Positions 46,915 through 56,520 are shown, counted from the stretch's first letter. The stretch: DNA of 64,000 bases from JAMXLG01 sp963818925 (GCA_963818925.1 CAWFTN010000001.1:1364001-1428000), one strand, 5' to 3'. Program-made: numbers and translations. The notes: generated from the sequence alone by a model not told the origin.

Positions 46915-47017
46915 GCCACCGGCAATGAGTCCAACGCGATGCGCTTGTAATTCAAAACTGTGAGTGATTTCTGACGTTTCAACGGGAAAGCGGCGTTCGC
47001 GGATGGGGCGTATCGAG

Positions 47018-48190
47018 CTAGGCGCGCAAGAATAACGCCTTCAAATATTCGGTCTCGGCCATCGCCGGATGAACCGGGTGGTCGGGGGCGTGCCCGTGCC
47101 GCTCGAGGAGTTGCAAACGGCGGCCGGTGGTCTGAGCTGCGCCGAGTGCGACGCGCTGCAGGCGTTCGGCCGGAAGATGATGCGAACACGATGCGCTTAT
47201 GAGAAACGCATCTTCTTTGAGCAGCTTAAACGCCGCTTCGTGCAGACGCTCGTAATGACGCTCGCCCGCGGCGGCGTCTTTTCGACGTTTGATCAATGCG
47301 GGTGGATCGAGGACGACGACATCGTAACGGCGCCGCTCATCGTGCAGTCCGCGCATGACATCTAACGCATCACCGGCGAGTCCGTCGACTTCCTTGCCGA
47401 CGGTCTGCGCATTATCGTCCGCATATTCGAGCGCGAGTTCGGAGGTATCGACACACGTTACCTCGTTTGCGCCGGCGATAAATGCCGACACCGCCCAGGC
47501 ACCGACGTAGGAAAAGACATCTAAGACGCGGTCTCCGGGCTTCACATAGCGGCGTAACCGCATGCGATTGTCACGCTGGTCGTAGAAGTATCCGGTCTTT
47601 TGTCCGGCCCGCAGCGGCACGGAGATGCGCATGTCGCCTTCGATGACCTCGATCCGATCGGGAACATCACCGAGCGCGAGATCGAGCGGATCGATGCCCT
47701 CGAGCGCCCGCGTCGAGCCGGCGTTCCGCAGCAGCAGGCCTTTCGGTGCGATGACTTCCGTCAGTGCGGTAACGAACGCTTCGCGAAGCGCGACGCTGCC
47801 GGCAGTGTTCAACTGCGCGACGCACACGTCACCGTAGCGATCGACCACGATGCCCGGTAAGCCGTCGGATTCGCCGTAGACCATGCGATAGTAGGGCGCG
47901 GCGTAGATTCGATCGCGCAAATCAAGCGCGCGCCGCAAACGTTGCGCGATCCATTTTGCATCGATCGTCGCGCGCACGTCACGTGTGAGCAGACGGCCCG
48001 CGATCAATGCGTTGGGATTAACGTAGGCGAGGCCGACGGGATTGCGTCCCACGTCGACGACGCGCGCAATCTCGCCGGGTGTGAACGCCGAAAGCGGCGT
48101 TAGCGACGTGTCGATTTCGTTGGAAAAGATCCAATTATGACCAAGGCGGACCCGACGGTCCGCCTTGGCAATTAAACGCAGCTCGCGCAA
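47018..48190 (-). CDS. SAM-dependent 23S rRNA cytosine methyltransferase-like (RlmI/RlmK-type)
   Basis: A 390-residue enzyme with an N-terminal PUA domain (RELRLIAKADRRVRLGHNWIF) and a Rossmann-fold methyltransferase. Motifs: GYFYDQRDNR, DVFSYVGAWAVSAFIAGA (SAM binding), VTCVDTSELALEYADDN, YDVVVLDPPALIKRR (catalytic region) and ISASCSHHL. RlmI makes m5C1962 in E. coli 23S rRNA; exact target here cannot be read. It is separated by 3 bases from the P5C dehydrogenase and likely co-transcribed. Confidence 0.88.
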   Translation of the reverse strand: MRELRLIAKADRRVRLGHNWIFSNEIDTSLTPLSAFTPGEIARVVDVGRNPVGLAYVNPNALIAGRLLTRDVRATIDAKWIAQRLRRALDLRDRIYAAPYYRMVYGESDGLPGIVVDRYGDVCVAQLNTAGSVALREAFVTALTEVIAPKGLLLRNAGSTRALEGIDPLDLALGDVPDRIEVIEGDMRISVPLRAGQKTGYFYDQRDNRMRLRRYVKPGDRVLDVFSYVGAWAVSAFIAGANEVTCVDTSELALEYADDNAQTVGKEVDGLAGDALDVMRGLHDERRRYDVVVLDPPALIKRRKDAAAGERHYERLHEAAFKLLKEDAFLISASCSHHLPAERLQRVALGAAQTTGRRLQLLERHGHAPDHPVHPAMAETEYLKALFLRA

Positions 48191-48193
48191 GAG

Positions 48194-49759
48194 TTAGACT
48201 TTGCGAGAGATCGACTTGGCCTGCATGAAGAGCAGTAAGTAGTCCGGACCGCCGGCCTTGCTGTCCGTGCCCGACATGTTGAATCCGCCGAACGGATGCG
48301 CACCGACCATGGCGCCTGTGCTCTTGCGATTGAAGTACAGATTGCCGACGAAGAAGTCTTCCTTCGCGCGCTTGATCTTCTGCTCGTCGCTCGTATAGAG
48401 CGAACCGGTCAAGCCGAACTCGGTGTTGTTCGCGATTTCCATCGCGTCATCGAAGTCTTTCGCTTTGATGATCGCGACGACCGGGCCGAAGATCTCTTCC
48501 TGTGAGATGCGAGCTTGGGGATCGACGTCGGCGATCACGGTTGGTTCGAGGAAATAGCCCTTTTCACCAACGCGCTTGCCGCCGGTGATGAGGCGCCCCT
48601 CCTTTTTGCCTACTTCGATGTACTCGCTGATGGACTTGAGCGCGCCCTCGTTGACGACCGGACCCATGTAGTTCCTGGGATCGGTCGGATCACCGACGGA
48701 GATCTTTGCCACACGCGCCTTCAGTTTGTCGAGGAATTCGTCATAGATCTTCTCTTCGACGATCGCGCGCGAACACGCCGAACACTTCTGACCCTGGAAT
48801 CCGAACGCCGAAACGGCGACGCCCTCCACGGCTGCGTCGACGTCAGCGTCGGCTGCAACGACGATCGAGTCTTTGCCGCCCATCTCTGCGACGACGCGCT
48901 TGATCCACTTCTGCCCCGGTTGCGGTTTCGCGGCCAGCTCGTTGATGTGCAAGCCGACTTCTTTCGAACCCGTGAACGAGACGAAGCGAATCTGCGGCGA
49001 TGAGACGATCAAGTCGCCAATGACACTACCCGAGCCCGGTACGAAATTGACGACGCCCTTCGGCAGTCCGATTTCATGCAACAGATCGACGAACCACGCG
49101 GCGACGATCGCAGAGTCACTCGACGGCTTAAGAACGACGGTGTTGCCGGTCACGATTGCTGCAGCCGTCATGCCCATCATGATGGCCGCGGCAAAGTTCC
49201 ACGGTGGAATAACGGCACCGACACCGAGCGGGATGTAGACCATCTCGTTTTGCTCGCCGTCGATGGGAACCACCGGATGCGGCCGCGCGTAGCGCAGCAT
49301 TTCGCGACCGTAATATTCGAGGAAGTCGATCGCTTCAGCAACGTCGCCGTCCGCTTCGGGCCACGTCTTGCCGACTTCGAGCACGAGCAGTGCGTCGTAA
49401 TGGAAACGGCGCTGGCGAATCAGTTCTGCGGCTTTGAACAAGTACGATGCGCGTTCTTCCGGCGTGGTTCGTTTCCACGACTCGAAGGCGCGCGCGGCGG
49501 CGGCAATCGCTTCTTGCGCCTGCTCCTTGCTCGCCGAACTGGTGAGGCCGACGACCTCATCCGGATTAGCCGGATTGATCGAGCGTATCTTCTTTTCGGT
49601 CTCAATCTTTTGACCGTCGATCACCAGTGGGTAGTGCTCGTTGAAGCGGTTCCGGACGGCGGCGATCGCCGCTTGCATTTGCGCGGCGTCGGCGGGGTCG
49701 GTGAAATTCTTGATGACTTCGTTCTTAAACGGCGCGATACGATCCAGTGTGGTCGTCAC
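48194..49759 (-). CDS. 1-pyrroline-5-carboxylate dehydrogenase
   Basis: A 521-residue ALDH that oxidises glutamate-5-semialdehyde/P5C to glutamate with NAD, the second step of proline catabolism. The catalytic motifs are VAEMGGKDS with Glu and FGFQGQKCSACSR with Cys; the NAD pocket VIPPWNFAAAIMMGMTAAA and VSFTGSKEVG follow the RocA/PruA pattern, and the C-terminal AHPFGGFNMSGTDSKAGGPDYL is diagnostic for P5C dehydrogenases. GTG start with AGGAAG upstream. Proline dehydrogenase is not in the window. Confidence 0.92.
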   Translation of the reverse strand: MTTTLDRIAPFKNEVIKNFTDPADAAQMQAAIAAVRNRFNEHYPLVIDGQKIETEKKIRSINPANPDEVVGLTSSASKEQAQEAIAAAARAFESWKRTTPEERASYLFKAAELIRQRRFHYDALLVLEVGKTWPEADGDVAEAIDFLEYYGREMLRYARPHPVVPIDGEQNEMVYIPLGVGAVIPPWNFAAAIMMGMTAAAIVTGNTVVLKPSSDSAIVAAWFVDLLHEIGLPKGVVNFVPGSGSVIGDLIVSSPQIRFVSFTGSKEVGLHINELAAKPQPGQKWIKRVVAEMGGKDSIVVAADADVDAAVEGVAVSAFGFQGQKCSACSRAIVEEKIYDEFLDKLKARVAKISVGDPTDPRNYMGPVVNEGALKSISEYIEVGKKEGRLITGGKRVGEKGYFLEPTVIADVDPQARISQEEIFGPVVAIIKAKDFDDAMEIANNTEFGLTGSLYTSDEQKIKRAKEDFFVGNLYFNRKSTGAMVGAHPFGGFNMSGTDSKAGGPDYLLLFMQAKSISRKV

Positions 49760-49942
49760 TTACTTTAAACTTCCTCTCAAGGTCCTGAGCCTCGTCCTCT
49801 TCGGCAGCGTATGGGCAGCGCGACACGCCCCACATCTATGACTTATGGACGGTCAATTCGGTTCCATTCTATCGAGCACCGAAGCAGGCGAGCTACTACG
49901 AGCATAGCGGGCGGGCGCCCGGGGTGCGAGAATCCGCGAGGT

Positions 49943-50428
49943 ATGCCGTTTACGATCCGGGACATGAAGCTCGGCGATATCGACACCGCGCTTCGTCTCT
50001 TCGACCGCGTCGCCGCGGAGAGGCTGTGGCTGGGAACGGAGCCCGGCTTTGACCGCCGGCACTACCGTGACGTTTTCGGGCGCGCGATCGGCCTCGGCAA
50101 CGCAATGTTCGTCTCCGAGGACGGGGGTGCTATCGTCGGACTGCTGACGACGTACGAGCACGTCGACTACGGATGGACGATCGGCATGCTGGTCGACGAA
50201 TCGCGTCGCGGGCTCGGGATCGGTCGCGCGATGATGGAACGTCTCTTCACTTGGGCAAATGGTCGCGGGATCGCGGAACTGTCGTTGCTCGTCTTTCCGC
50301 ATAACGAGCGCGCGCTGCGTCTCTATCGGTCGACGGGATTCACCGAAGTGGAACGCTACGCCGAGGACGTGCGGCGGAAGTCCGGCGAGTTGTGGGATAC
50401 GATTTTGATGCGAAAGACGCTCGCATGA
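49943..50428 (+). CDS. GNAT acetyltransferase
   Basis: A 161-residue N-acetyltransferase: TIRDMKLGDIDTALRLFDRV at the start, IGMLVDESRRGLGIGRAMMERLF with the acyl-CoA loop RGLGIG, and FPHNERALRLYRSTGFTEVERY as the last blocks. Substrate unknown. ATG at 49943 is the natural start for the fold; the frame runs upstream without support. Its TGA overlaps the ATG of a small membrane protein (ATGA). Confidence 0.87.
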   Translation: MPFTIRDMKLGDIDTALRLFDRVAAERLWLGTEPGFDRRHYRDVFGRAIGLGNAMFVSEDGGAIVGLLTTYEHVDYGWTIGMLVDESRRGLGIGRAMMERLFTWANGRGIAELSLLVFPHNERALRLYRSTGFTEVERYAEDVRRKSGELWDTILMRKTLA

Positions 50429-50748
50429 CGCCGCAACTGGAGATCGCAATCGCCGCGTTTTTTCTCGCGATTGGAACGGCAGGCGTGCCGCTGCAGCCGC
50501 TTCGGATCGCCATCGCGGCGTTGCTCTGTCTCGCGGTATGGCGCTCTGGGAAATTCGTCGGCTCGCTCGCAATGCTCGCCGTCATTGCGTGCAGCTATTT
50601 GCAACACAATACCTTCCGCCTGACGTCACTCATCGCCGCCGCGCTGCTCGGCGTCCTCGCGCACTTTCTTTACCGGCGACAATACGCGAGCACGGCGATC
50701 ATGGCGATCTCCGTCGTTGTGGGACTCGCCTTCCTGTTCGTCCGCTAA
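50425..50748 (+). CDS. Small multi-span membrane protein, 107 residues
   Basis: About four hydrophobic segments: LEIAIAAFFLAIGTAGV, LRIAIAALLCLAVW, VGSLAMLAVIACSYL and a last IMAISVVVGLAFLFV. Coupled to the GNAT gene by a 4-base overlap. Converges with trpA, overlapping its stop by about 3 bases. Function not recognised; a plain small integral membrane protein. Confidence 0.75.
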   Translation: MTPQLEIAIAAFFLAIGTAGVPLQPLRIAIAALLCLAVWRSGKFVGSLAMLAVIACSYLQHNTFRLTSLIAAALLGVLAHFLYRRQYASTAIMAISVVVGLAFLFVR

Positions 50749-51545
50749 ACCGCTTCGAACGTTGCGGCCGCAACGAGCGGCCGTACAAACGCCGACACGC
50801 GCTGCGCTGCCTCTTCCTGCGGATACGACGCGTACGCATCGATCAATGCGCTGCCGACGATGATACCGTCCGCAACCGTCGCGAGTTCGCGAACGTGATC
50901 GGGTGAACTGACGCCGAAGCCGACGGCGAGCGGCTTTTCCGTGATACCGCGCAGCGTCGCAATCTGCGCGCGCAGCACGTCGTACGACGATTGCATGCCG
51001 GCGCCGGTAACTCCCAGACGCGAGACGACGTAGATAAATCCGCTGCTTTGCGCTGCGATCTTCCCCGCGCGCTCGCGGCTCGTCGATGGAGCGACCAGTA
51101 ACGGCATGTCGAGGCCTTCATTCGCAAGCGTGCGCGCGAGTTCGGCTCCCTCCTCGAGCGGGATATCCGGGACGATTACGCCCGAGGCGCCCGCGTTTGC
51201 GGCTTCCCGCGCGAAGCGCTCGATGCCGAATTGATACACCGGATTGAAATACGTAAAAAGAATGACCGGCGCACCGCCCGTCGATTTATGACGTTTGACG
51301 AGTTCCAAGACGTCGCTCATCTGCACGCCGCCGTGCAACGCGCGTTGCGCTGCCGCGGCTACCGTCGGTCCGTCGGCAAGCGGATCCCCGTACGGAATGC
51401 CGAGCTCGATTGCATCGACTCCCGCATCGCTGAGGACACTCAGAATCGACAACGTCGTGTCTAGGTTCGGATCTCCCGCCATCGCATACGGAATGAACGC
51501 CGCGCGATGATCGCTTTTCGCGCGGTCGAACAACGCTTCGATCAC
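50745..51545 (-). CDS. trpA: Tryptophan synthase alpha chain
   Basis: The 266-residue TIM-barrel subunit cleaves indole-3-glycerol phosphate to indole and glyceraldehyde-3-phosphate. Catalytic Glu in ELGIPYGDPLADGP, Asp in FIPYAMAGDP and the loop YVVSRLGVTGAG are present. Its start overlaps the end of trpB by 4 bases. Last gene of trpDCFBA. Confidence 0.96.
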   Translation of the reverse strand: MIEALFDRAKSDHRAAFIPYAMAGDPNLDTTLSILSVLSDAGVDAIELGIPYGDPLADGPTVAAAAQRALHGGVQMSDVLELVKRHKSTGGAPVILFTYFNPVYQFGIERFAREAANAGASGVIVPDIPLEEGAELARTLANEGLDMPLLVAPSTSRERAGKIAAQSSGFIYVVSRLGVTGAGMQSSYDVLRAQIATLRGITEKPLAVGFGVSSPDHVRELATVADGIIVGSALIDAYASYPQEEAAQRVSAFVRPLVAAATFEAV

Positions 51546-52729
51546 GGTGCGTTCTCCGTCATGCCACGCACTTGCGCGATATCTTTGTCGCCGCGGCCCG
51601 ATAAGTTCACGACTATCAGATCGTCCGGCTTTGCCTCCGCCATGAGTTTGCGCGCAAACGCGAGCGCATGCGCGCTTTCGAGCGCGGGAATGATGCCTTC
51701 GTTGCGCGAGAACTCGAAGAACGCATCGAGCGCCTCGGCATCGGTGACGCTCACATATGAGGCTTTGCCCGAGTCTTTGAGATAGGCATGTTCGGGACCG
51801 ACACCGGGATAATCGAGGCCCGCGCTGATGGAATGCGTGTCGATGACTTGCCCGCCCGGCGTCTGCAACAGATACGAACGTGAGCCGTGGAGCACACCAA
51901 CGCTACCGGCATTGAGCGCCGCCGCGGTCTTACCGCTCGTCAGTCCTTCGCCCGCGGCTTCGACGCCCCATAAACGCACATGGGTGTCGCCGAGGAATCC
52001 CGCAAAGATCCCCATGGCGTTGCTGCCCCCGCCGACGCAGGCGACGACGTCCGTCGGAAGGCGGCCGTAACGCTCCAAACATTGCGCGCGCGCTTCGATT
52101 CCGATGACCTTCTGGAACTCGCGCACCATGTACGGATACGGATGCGCGCCGACGACGCTTCCGATGACGTAAAACGTATCCTCGACTTGCGCCGCCCACA
52201 CCCGAAACGCTTCGTTGGTCGCGTCCTTGAGCGTGCGCGTGCCGCTGCCGACGGCGTGCACCGTTGCGCCGAGCAATTTCATGATGTAGACGTTGAGGGC
52301 TTGACGTTCCACGTCGACTGCGCCCATGTAGACGTCGACGGGAAACCCGAATTTCGCACCAACCGTCGCCGTCGCAACGCCGTGTTGCCCCGCACCGGTC
52401 TCCGCGATCAGCCGCTTCTTCTCCATGCGCCGGGCGAGCATTGCTTGACCGACAGTATTGTTGATCTTGTGCGCGCCGGTGTGGTTCGTGTCTTCGCGTT
52501 TGACGAGCAGCGTGGATGCGGACGGTTTGCCGAAACGTTCCGTTTCATACAGCGGAGACGGCCGTCCCACGAAATCGCGCAGCGCGAGTTCATACTCGCG
52601 CCAAAAGGCTGCATCCGCAAATGCCTTTCTCATTGCGTCGTCGAGCGCCTCGATCGCTCCGACGAGCACTTCGGGAACAAAGCGTCCGCCGAAGTCGCCG
52701 AAGTATCCCCGTGGATCAGGCTGCTGCAT
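51542..52729 (-). CDS. trpB: Tryptophan synthase beta chain
   Basis: The 395-residue PLP enzyme condenses indole and serine. KREDTNHTGAHKINN holds the PLP Lys, GGGSNAMGIF the phosphate-binding glycines, and HSISAGLDYPGVGPEH the mobile region. ATG at 52729 overlaps the trpF end by 14 bases; an extension upstream is not needed. The ammonia/indole tunnel protein is of the TrpB1 type. Confidence 0.96.
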   Translation of the reverse strand: MQQPDPRGYFGDFGGRFVPEVLVGAIEALDDAMRKAFADAAFWREYELALRDFVGRPSPLYETERFGKPSASTLLVKREDTNHTGAHKINNTVGQAMLARRMEKKRLIAETGAGQHGVATATVGAKFGFPVDVYMGAVDVERQALNVYIMKLLGATVHAVGSGTRTLKDATNEAFRVWAAQVEDTFYVIGSVVGAHPYPYMVREFQKVIGIEARAQCLERYGRLPTDVVACVGGGSNAMGIFAGFLGDTHVRLWGVEAAGEGLTSGKTAAALNAGSVGVLHGSRSYLLQTPGGQVIDTHSISAGLDYPGVGPEHAYLKDSGKASYVSVTDAEALDAFFEFSRNEGIIPALESAHALAFARKLMAEAKPDDLIVVNLSGRGDKDIAQVRGMTENAP

Positions 52730-53345
52730 CAGTCTCCCGCACCGCACGCACGAACGCACGCATCTTGGCTACATCCTTGCGTCCGTCCGATTCAATTCCA
52801 CTGCGGACGTCGACACCGAACGGGCGAACGGCGCGCACGCACGCGGCCACATTGTCGGGTGTCAATCCGCCGGCCACCATGACCGGCCGCCACCGCGCAA
52901 GTTTCGCGATGTTCGTCCAATCGAACGTCAAGCCTGTGCCGCCGTACTTTCCCGCAACGCGCGTGTCGAAGAGCATGAGCGAAGGTGCATAACGGTCGCA
53001 TATTCGCTCCATCCGTTGCGGCGACTCGTCGCCGACGTGGATCGCCTTGATGACGTGGCCGCCGATAGATTTCGCAAACGCCGGCGTCTCATCACCCGAG
53101 AGTTGCACGAGCGCCTGCGGAAAGAGATCGCGGACGCGCCCGACGTCGTCGCGCGTCGGGTTCACAAGGACCGCGACCGGCGTGATTTGCAACGGAATGC
53201 GGCCTGCGATTTCGCGCGCGGCCTCCCATGTGATGCGGTTCGGCGATTGCGCAAAAATCAAGCCGACGGCATCTGCGCCCGTCTCTAGTGCAAGCTCGAC
53301 GTCGGCCCAGCTGGTCGCACCGCAGAACTTAATGCGCGTAGACAC
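52716..53345 (-). CDS. trpF: Phosphoribosylanthranilate isomerase
   Basis: A 209-residue TIM barrel performing the Amadori rearrangement of N-phosphoribosylanthranilate. Catalytic Cys in RIKFCGATS and Asp in LMLFDTRV are present, and the phosphate-binding end is VMVAGGLTPDNV and FGVDVRSGIESD. Overlaps trpC (17 bases) and trpB (14 bases), so all are coupled. Confidence 0.95.
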   Translation of the reverse strand: MSTRIKFCGATSWADVELALETGADAVGLIFAQSPNRITWEAAREIAGRIPLQITPVAVLVNPTRDDVGRVRDLFPQALVQLSGDETPAFAKSIGGHVIKAIHVGDESPQRMERICDRYAPSLMLFDTRVAGKYGGTGLTFDWTNIAKLARWRPVMVAGGLTPDNVAACVRAVRPFGVDVRSGIESDGRKDVAKMRAFVRAVRETDAAA

Positions 53346-54129
53346 GTTTGAACGAAGCGATCAACTCCTCCGGATCGTCAGCGCGCATCAACGCTTCGCC
53401 GATGAGGAATCCTTTTGCGCCCGCCTTTCGCAAGCGTTCCATATCGTTGTGTGACGTGACGCCGCTTTCGCTGATTGCAAAGACGTGCTTGGGCACTTGC
53501 GGCAGAATGTGTTCGCCGACGGCGAGATCCGTGATCATCGTGCGAAGATTGCGGTTGTTGACGCCGATGAACTTCACGTCGAACTCGAGCGCGCGATTGA
53601 GATTCTTCACGTCGTGCACTTCGACGAGCACGTCGAGTTCGTATAGGTGCGCTTCCTCGAGACACGTGCCGATCTGCTCGTCGCGCAGACCGCCGACGAT
53701 GAGCAAAACGCAGTCCGCGCCGTAGGCGGCCGACTGCGCTACTTGGTAGGGATGGGTGATGAAATCTTTGCGCAGGAGCGGCAGCTTCGAATGCGCGCGC
53801 ACCTTCGGCAGATAGTTGATGTCACCCAAGAAGTGATCGCTCTCGGTGAGAATGCTGATCGCGTCCGCGCCGGCGCGCTCGTAACGCTCGGCAATCGCGA
53901 CGGCATCGAAGTCGCGCGCAATGAGTCCCGCCGACGGCGACGCGCGCTTGATTTCGGCAATGAGCGCGCTTCCACGCTCGGCCTTCAGCGCGTCGAGAAA
54001 GCGCCGCCGTCCCGCGACGCTCGCCAACGCTCGCTCGCGGATCAATCCGTACGGCTCGCGTGCCATCTCTTCTTCGAGATGCAGCGCTTTCGCCGCATAG
54101 ATCTTTTTGAGGACGTCGTTTTCAGCCAT
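53329..54129 (-). CDS. trpC: Indole-3-glycerol phosphate synthase
   Basis: A 266-residue TIM barrel forming indole-3-glycerol phosphate. ALIAEIKRASPSAG carries Glu and Lys of the active site, LLRKDFITHPYQ the second Lys, and VNNRNLRT and ISESGVTSHND are the phosphate loops. ATG at 54129 overlaps the trpD stop by 8 bases. It is separate from trpF rather than fused. Confidence 0.95.
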   Translation of the reverse strand: MAENDVLKKIYAAKALHLEEEMAREPYGLIRERALASVAGRRRFLDALKAERGSALIAEIKRASPSAGLIARDFDAVAIAERYERAGADAISILTESDHFLGDINYLPKVRAHSKLPLLRKDFITHPYQVAQSAAYGADCVLLIVGGLRDEQIGTCLEEAHLYELDVLVEVHDVKNLNRALEFDVKFIGVNNRNLRTMITDLAVGEHILPQVPKHVFAISESGVTSHNDMERLRKAGAKGFLIGEALMRADDPEELIASFKRVYAH

Positions 54130-55135
54130 GTACCGCAAGCTCCTTGGCGCGTTCGTACGTGCGTAACGGTGCGCCTGATGCAAGCACCTCACGCGCGCGT
54201 TTCAGCGCCTGATGTAGGGTTTTGTCGATCTGGAGAGTGTGAAAGACGAGCGCCGCGTTGAGCGCGACGACGTCTGCGCGCGGCGAACGTTCGCCGCCGA
54301 GAATCGAAAGAAACGCATCGCGACAGGCGTCAACGCTTCCGCCGGTCATCGTTTCGAGTGACGTATTGATACCGAAGTCGCTCGGATCGATCGTCCACGA
54401 ACGGCCGCCGGTCTCATCGAACGAATAGACGAGCGTTCGCGCGTCGCCGGCAACTTCGTCGATCCCGTTCTCACCATGCACGATTGCGCCGCGCTCGACT
54501 CCGAGCCCGCGCAAGACGTTTCCCATGATATCGAGCAGTTGTGCACGGGCAACGCCGACCACCTGCACGGTAGCCGAAGCGGGGTTCGTAAGGGGGCCGA
54601 GGACGTTGAAGACGGTGCGAACGCCGAGTTCGCGTCGAATCGGTGCGACGTTCTTCATCGCCGGGTGATAACGCGGCGCAAACATGAACGTAAAATTGGT
54701 GCCGCGCAACATTCGCGCGGCGCGATCCGGCGCAAGATCGAGCGGTAGCCCCGTCGCCTCGAGAACGTCGGCGCTGCCGCATGCGCTCGATGCAGCTCGA
54801 TTACCGTGCTTGGCGACCGGGACACCGGCTGCTGCAACGACGAGCGCCGCCATCGTCGAGATGTTGATCGTGTTCGCGCCGTCGCCGCCGGTGCCGACGA
54901 CATCGACGACCGTTTCCAATCCGTGGTCGACGTGCTCGCTGCGCTCGCGCATCGCGCGCGCCGCGCCGACGATTTCGTCGACGTCTTCACCCTTCGCGGC
55001 GAGTGCGACGAGCAGACCCGCCCCTTGAATCGTCGTGAATGAACCGTCCATGATCGCACCGATCAGTTCGGCGCTCTCGCTTTGCGTTAAATGCTCTCCG
55101 GCGATGAGCCGCCGCAGAAGCGTGCCGTAATGCAT
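54122..55135 (-). CDS. trpD: Anthranilate phosphoribosyltransferase
   Basis: The 337-residue enzyme joins anthranilate and PRPP. The PRPP-binding motif VGTGGDGANTINISTMAA and KHGNRAASSACGSADVLEA are intact. It is the first gene of trpDCFBA. trpE and trpG are not in the window, so anthranilate synthase must be encoded elsewhere. The ATG at 55135 has no Shine-Dalgarno and follows a terminator hairpin by 8 bases. Confidence 0.95.
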   Translation of the reverse strand: MHYGTLLRRLIAGEHLTQSESAELIGAIMDGSFTTIQGAGLLVALAAKGEDVDEIVGAARAMRERSEHVDHGLETVVDVVGTGGDGANTINISTMAALVVAAAGVPVAKHGNRAASSACGSADVLEATGLPLDLAPDRAARMLRGTNFTFMFAPRYHPAMKNVAPIRRELGVRTVFNVLGPLTNPASATVQVVGVARAQLLDIMGNVLRGLGVERGAIVHGENGIDEVAGDARTLVYSFDETGGRSWTIDPSDFGINTSLETMTGGSVDACRDAFLSILGGERSPRADVVALNAALVFHTLQIDKTLHQALKRAREVLASGAPLRTYERAKELAVHG

Positions 55136-55143
55136 GGGCTATC

Positions 55144-55185
55144 AAAAACACACGGCGACCCGAAGGCGTTTCGGGTCGCCGTGTG
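55144..55185 (-). terminator. Strong hairpin with T-run between rplQ and trpD (terminator or attenuator)
   Basis: Arms CACACGGCGACCCGAA (55149-55164) and TTCGGGTCGCCGTGTG (55170-55185) pair perfectly over 16 bases; on the minus strand five T residues follow (55148-55144). The trpD ATG is only 8 bases beyond. No promoter fits between, so trp transcription must pass through this hairpin or start upstream of it. Confidence 0.9.
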
Positions 55186-55219
55186 TAGACGGAGGTTCTT
55201 TTAAACTACTACTGCGCAA

Positions 55220-55573
55220 TTATCGAACGAGTTCGATGAGGGAGAGTTCCGCCGCATCGCCGTGACGGACGCGCGTCTTCGTGACGCGCGTGTAGCCACC
55301 CGAGCGGCCTTTGAGCGCCGGCGCGATCTGCTCGACAAGTTTCTTCGCGACCGCCGGTTCCGTGATGAACTCGGCGACCTGACGGCGCGAGTGAAGATCG
55401 CCCGTCATTGCGGTCGTGATCAAACGCTCGACGACCTTGCTGATTTCTTTCGCCTTGGTCGAGGTCGTTTCGATCTTCTCGTGCTTGAAGAACGACGTCG
55501 CGAGATTGCGCAGCAGAGCCTTACGGTGCCCATCCGTGCGCGAGAGACGTTTATACGCGATTTGGTGCGGCAT
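55220..55573 (-). CDS. rplQ: 50S ribosomal protein L17
   Basis: A 117-residue large-subunit protein. Begins HQIAYKRLSRTDGHRKALLRNLA, the usual start, with GGYTRVTKTRVRHGDAAELSLIELV at the C-terminus. Typical length. Follows rpoA by 20 bases in the alpha-type cluster, and precedes the strong hairpin before trpD. Confidence 0.97.
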   Translation of the reverse strand: MPHQIAYKRLSRTDGHRKALLRNLATSFFKHEKIETTSTKAKEISKVVERLITTAMTGDLHSRRQVAEFITEPAVAKKLVEQIAPALKGRSGGYTRVTKTRVRHGDAAELSLIELVR

Positions 55574-55593
55574 TACTCCATTTCCCGATACGC

Positions 55594-56520
55594 CTATGAC
55601 TGGCGCAGCGAGAGCCCCCTCTCTTCGAGAACTTGTTTGATTTCATCGAGCGACTTGCGTCCGAAGTTGCGCATCTTCATGATCTCGTCTTCCGTGAGAT
55701 CGAGAAGTTCCGACACCTTCGAAATGCCTGCGCGCTTGAGGCAGTTGAACGAACGCACCGAGAGATTGAGCGTCTCGACCGGGATGTCCCATTCGTTCGG
55801 CGGCGCTTCGGGCAGCGGCTCTTCACGATTCGTGAATCCGACGAAGAGATCGAGCTGCTCTTGCATGATCGTCGCCGCAGTCGCGAGCGCATCATCCGGC
55901 GTGATCGAGCCGTTCGTTTCGATTTCGATCGTGAGACGGTCGAAATCGACGCTCTGACCGACGCGCGTGTCGTCAACGCTGAAGTTGACTTTGCGAATCG
56001 GCGAGAAGATCGAGTCGAGCGGAATGAGTCCGATCATGTGCTCGATGTTCCGCTGCTTGTCGGCCATGACGTAGCCGCGGCCCTTCTCGACGCCGATCTC
56101 CATTGACAGCTTCGCGTCTTTCGACGAAAGCGTCGCAAGGTGGTAGTTCGGATCGAGAATTTCGACATCGGCATCCGGCGCGATGTCCGCGGCGGTGACG
56201 TCCTTCGGTCCGGTGACCGAAAGATTCAGCACGCGCGGTTCGTCGCTGTTCAGCTTGACCGGCAAACCCTTGAGGTTGAGCATCAATGCGATCGTGTCTT
56301 CGACCATCCCGGGGATCGTCGAGAACTCGTGCAGCACACCGTCGATCTTCATGTACGTGACGGCTGCGCCCGGAATCGAGCTCAGCAGAATGCGACGCAG
56401 CGCGTTGCCGAGCGTGATACCGAACCCGCGCTCGAGCGGCTCAATTACGAATTTCGCGTAGTTCTCACGACGCTCGCGAACTTCAATCGCTGCGCCGGTT
56501 GGCGTTTCCAACGTGTTCAT
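55594..56520 (-). CDS. rpoA: RNA polymerase alpha subunit
   Basis: A 308-residue subunit. The N-terminal domain (KFVIEPLERGFGITLGNALRRILLSS) dimerises and assembles the polymerase; the C-terminal domain (SVRSFNCLKRAGISKVSELL and MRNFGRKSLDEIKQVLEERG) contacts UP elements and activators. Slightly short of the E. coli 329 residues because of a shorter linker. Between rpsD and rplQ. Confidence 0.97.
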   Translation of the reverse strand: MNTLETPTGAAIEVRERRENYAKFVIEPLERGFGITLGNALRRILLSSIPGAAVTYMKIDGVLHEFSTIPGMVEDTIALMLNLKGLPVKLNSDEPRVLNLSVTGPKDVTAADIAPDADVEILDPNYHLATLSSKDAKLSMEIGVEKGRGYVMADKQRNIEHMIGLIPLDSIFSPIRKVNFSVDDTRVGQSVDFDRLTIEIETNGSITPDDALATAATIMQEQLDLFVGFTNREEPLPEAPPNEWDIPVETLNLSVRSFNCLKRAGISKVSELLDLTEDEIMKMRNFGRKSLDEIKQVLEERGLSLRQS

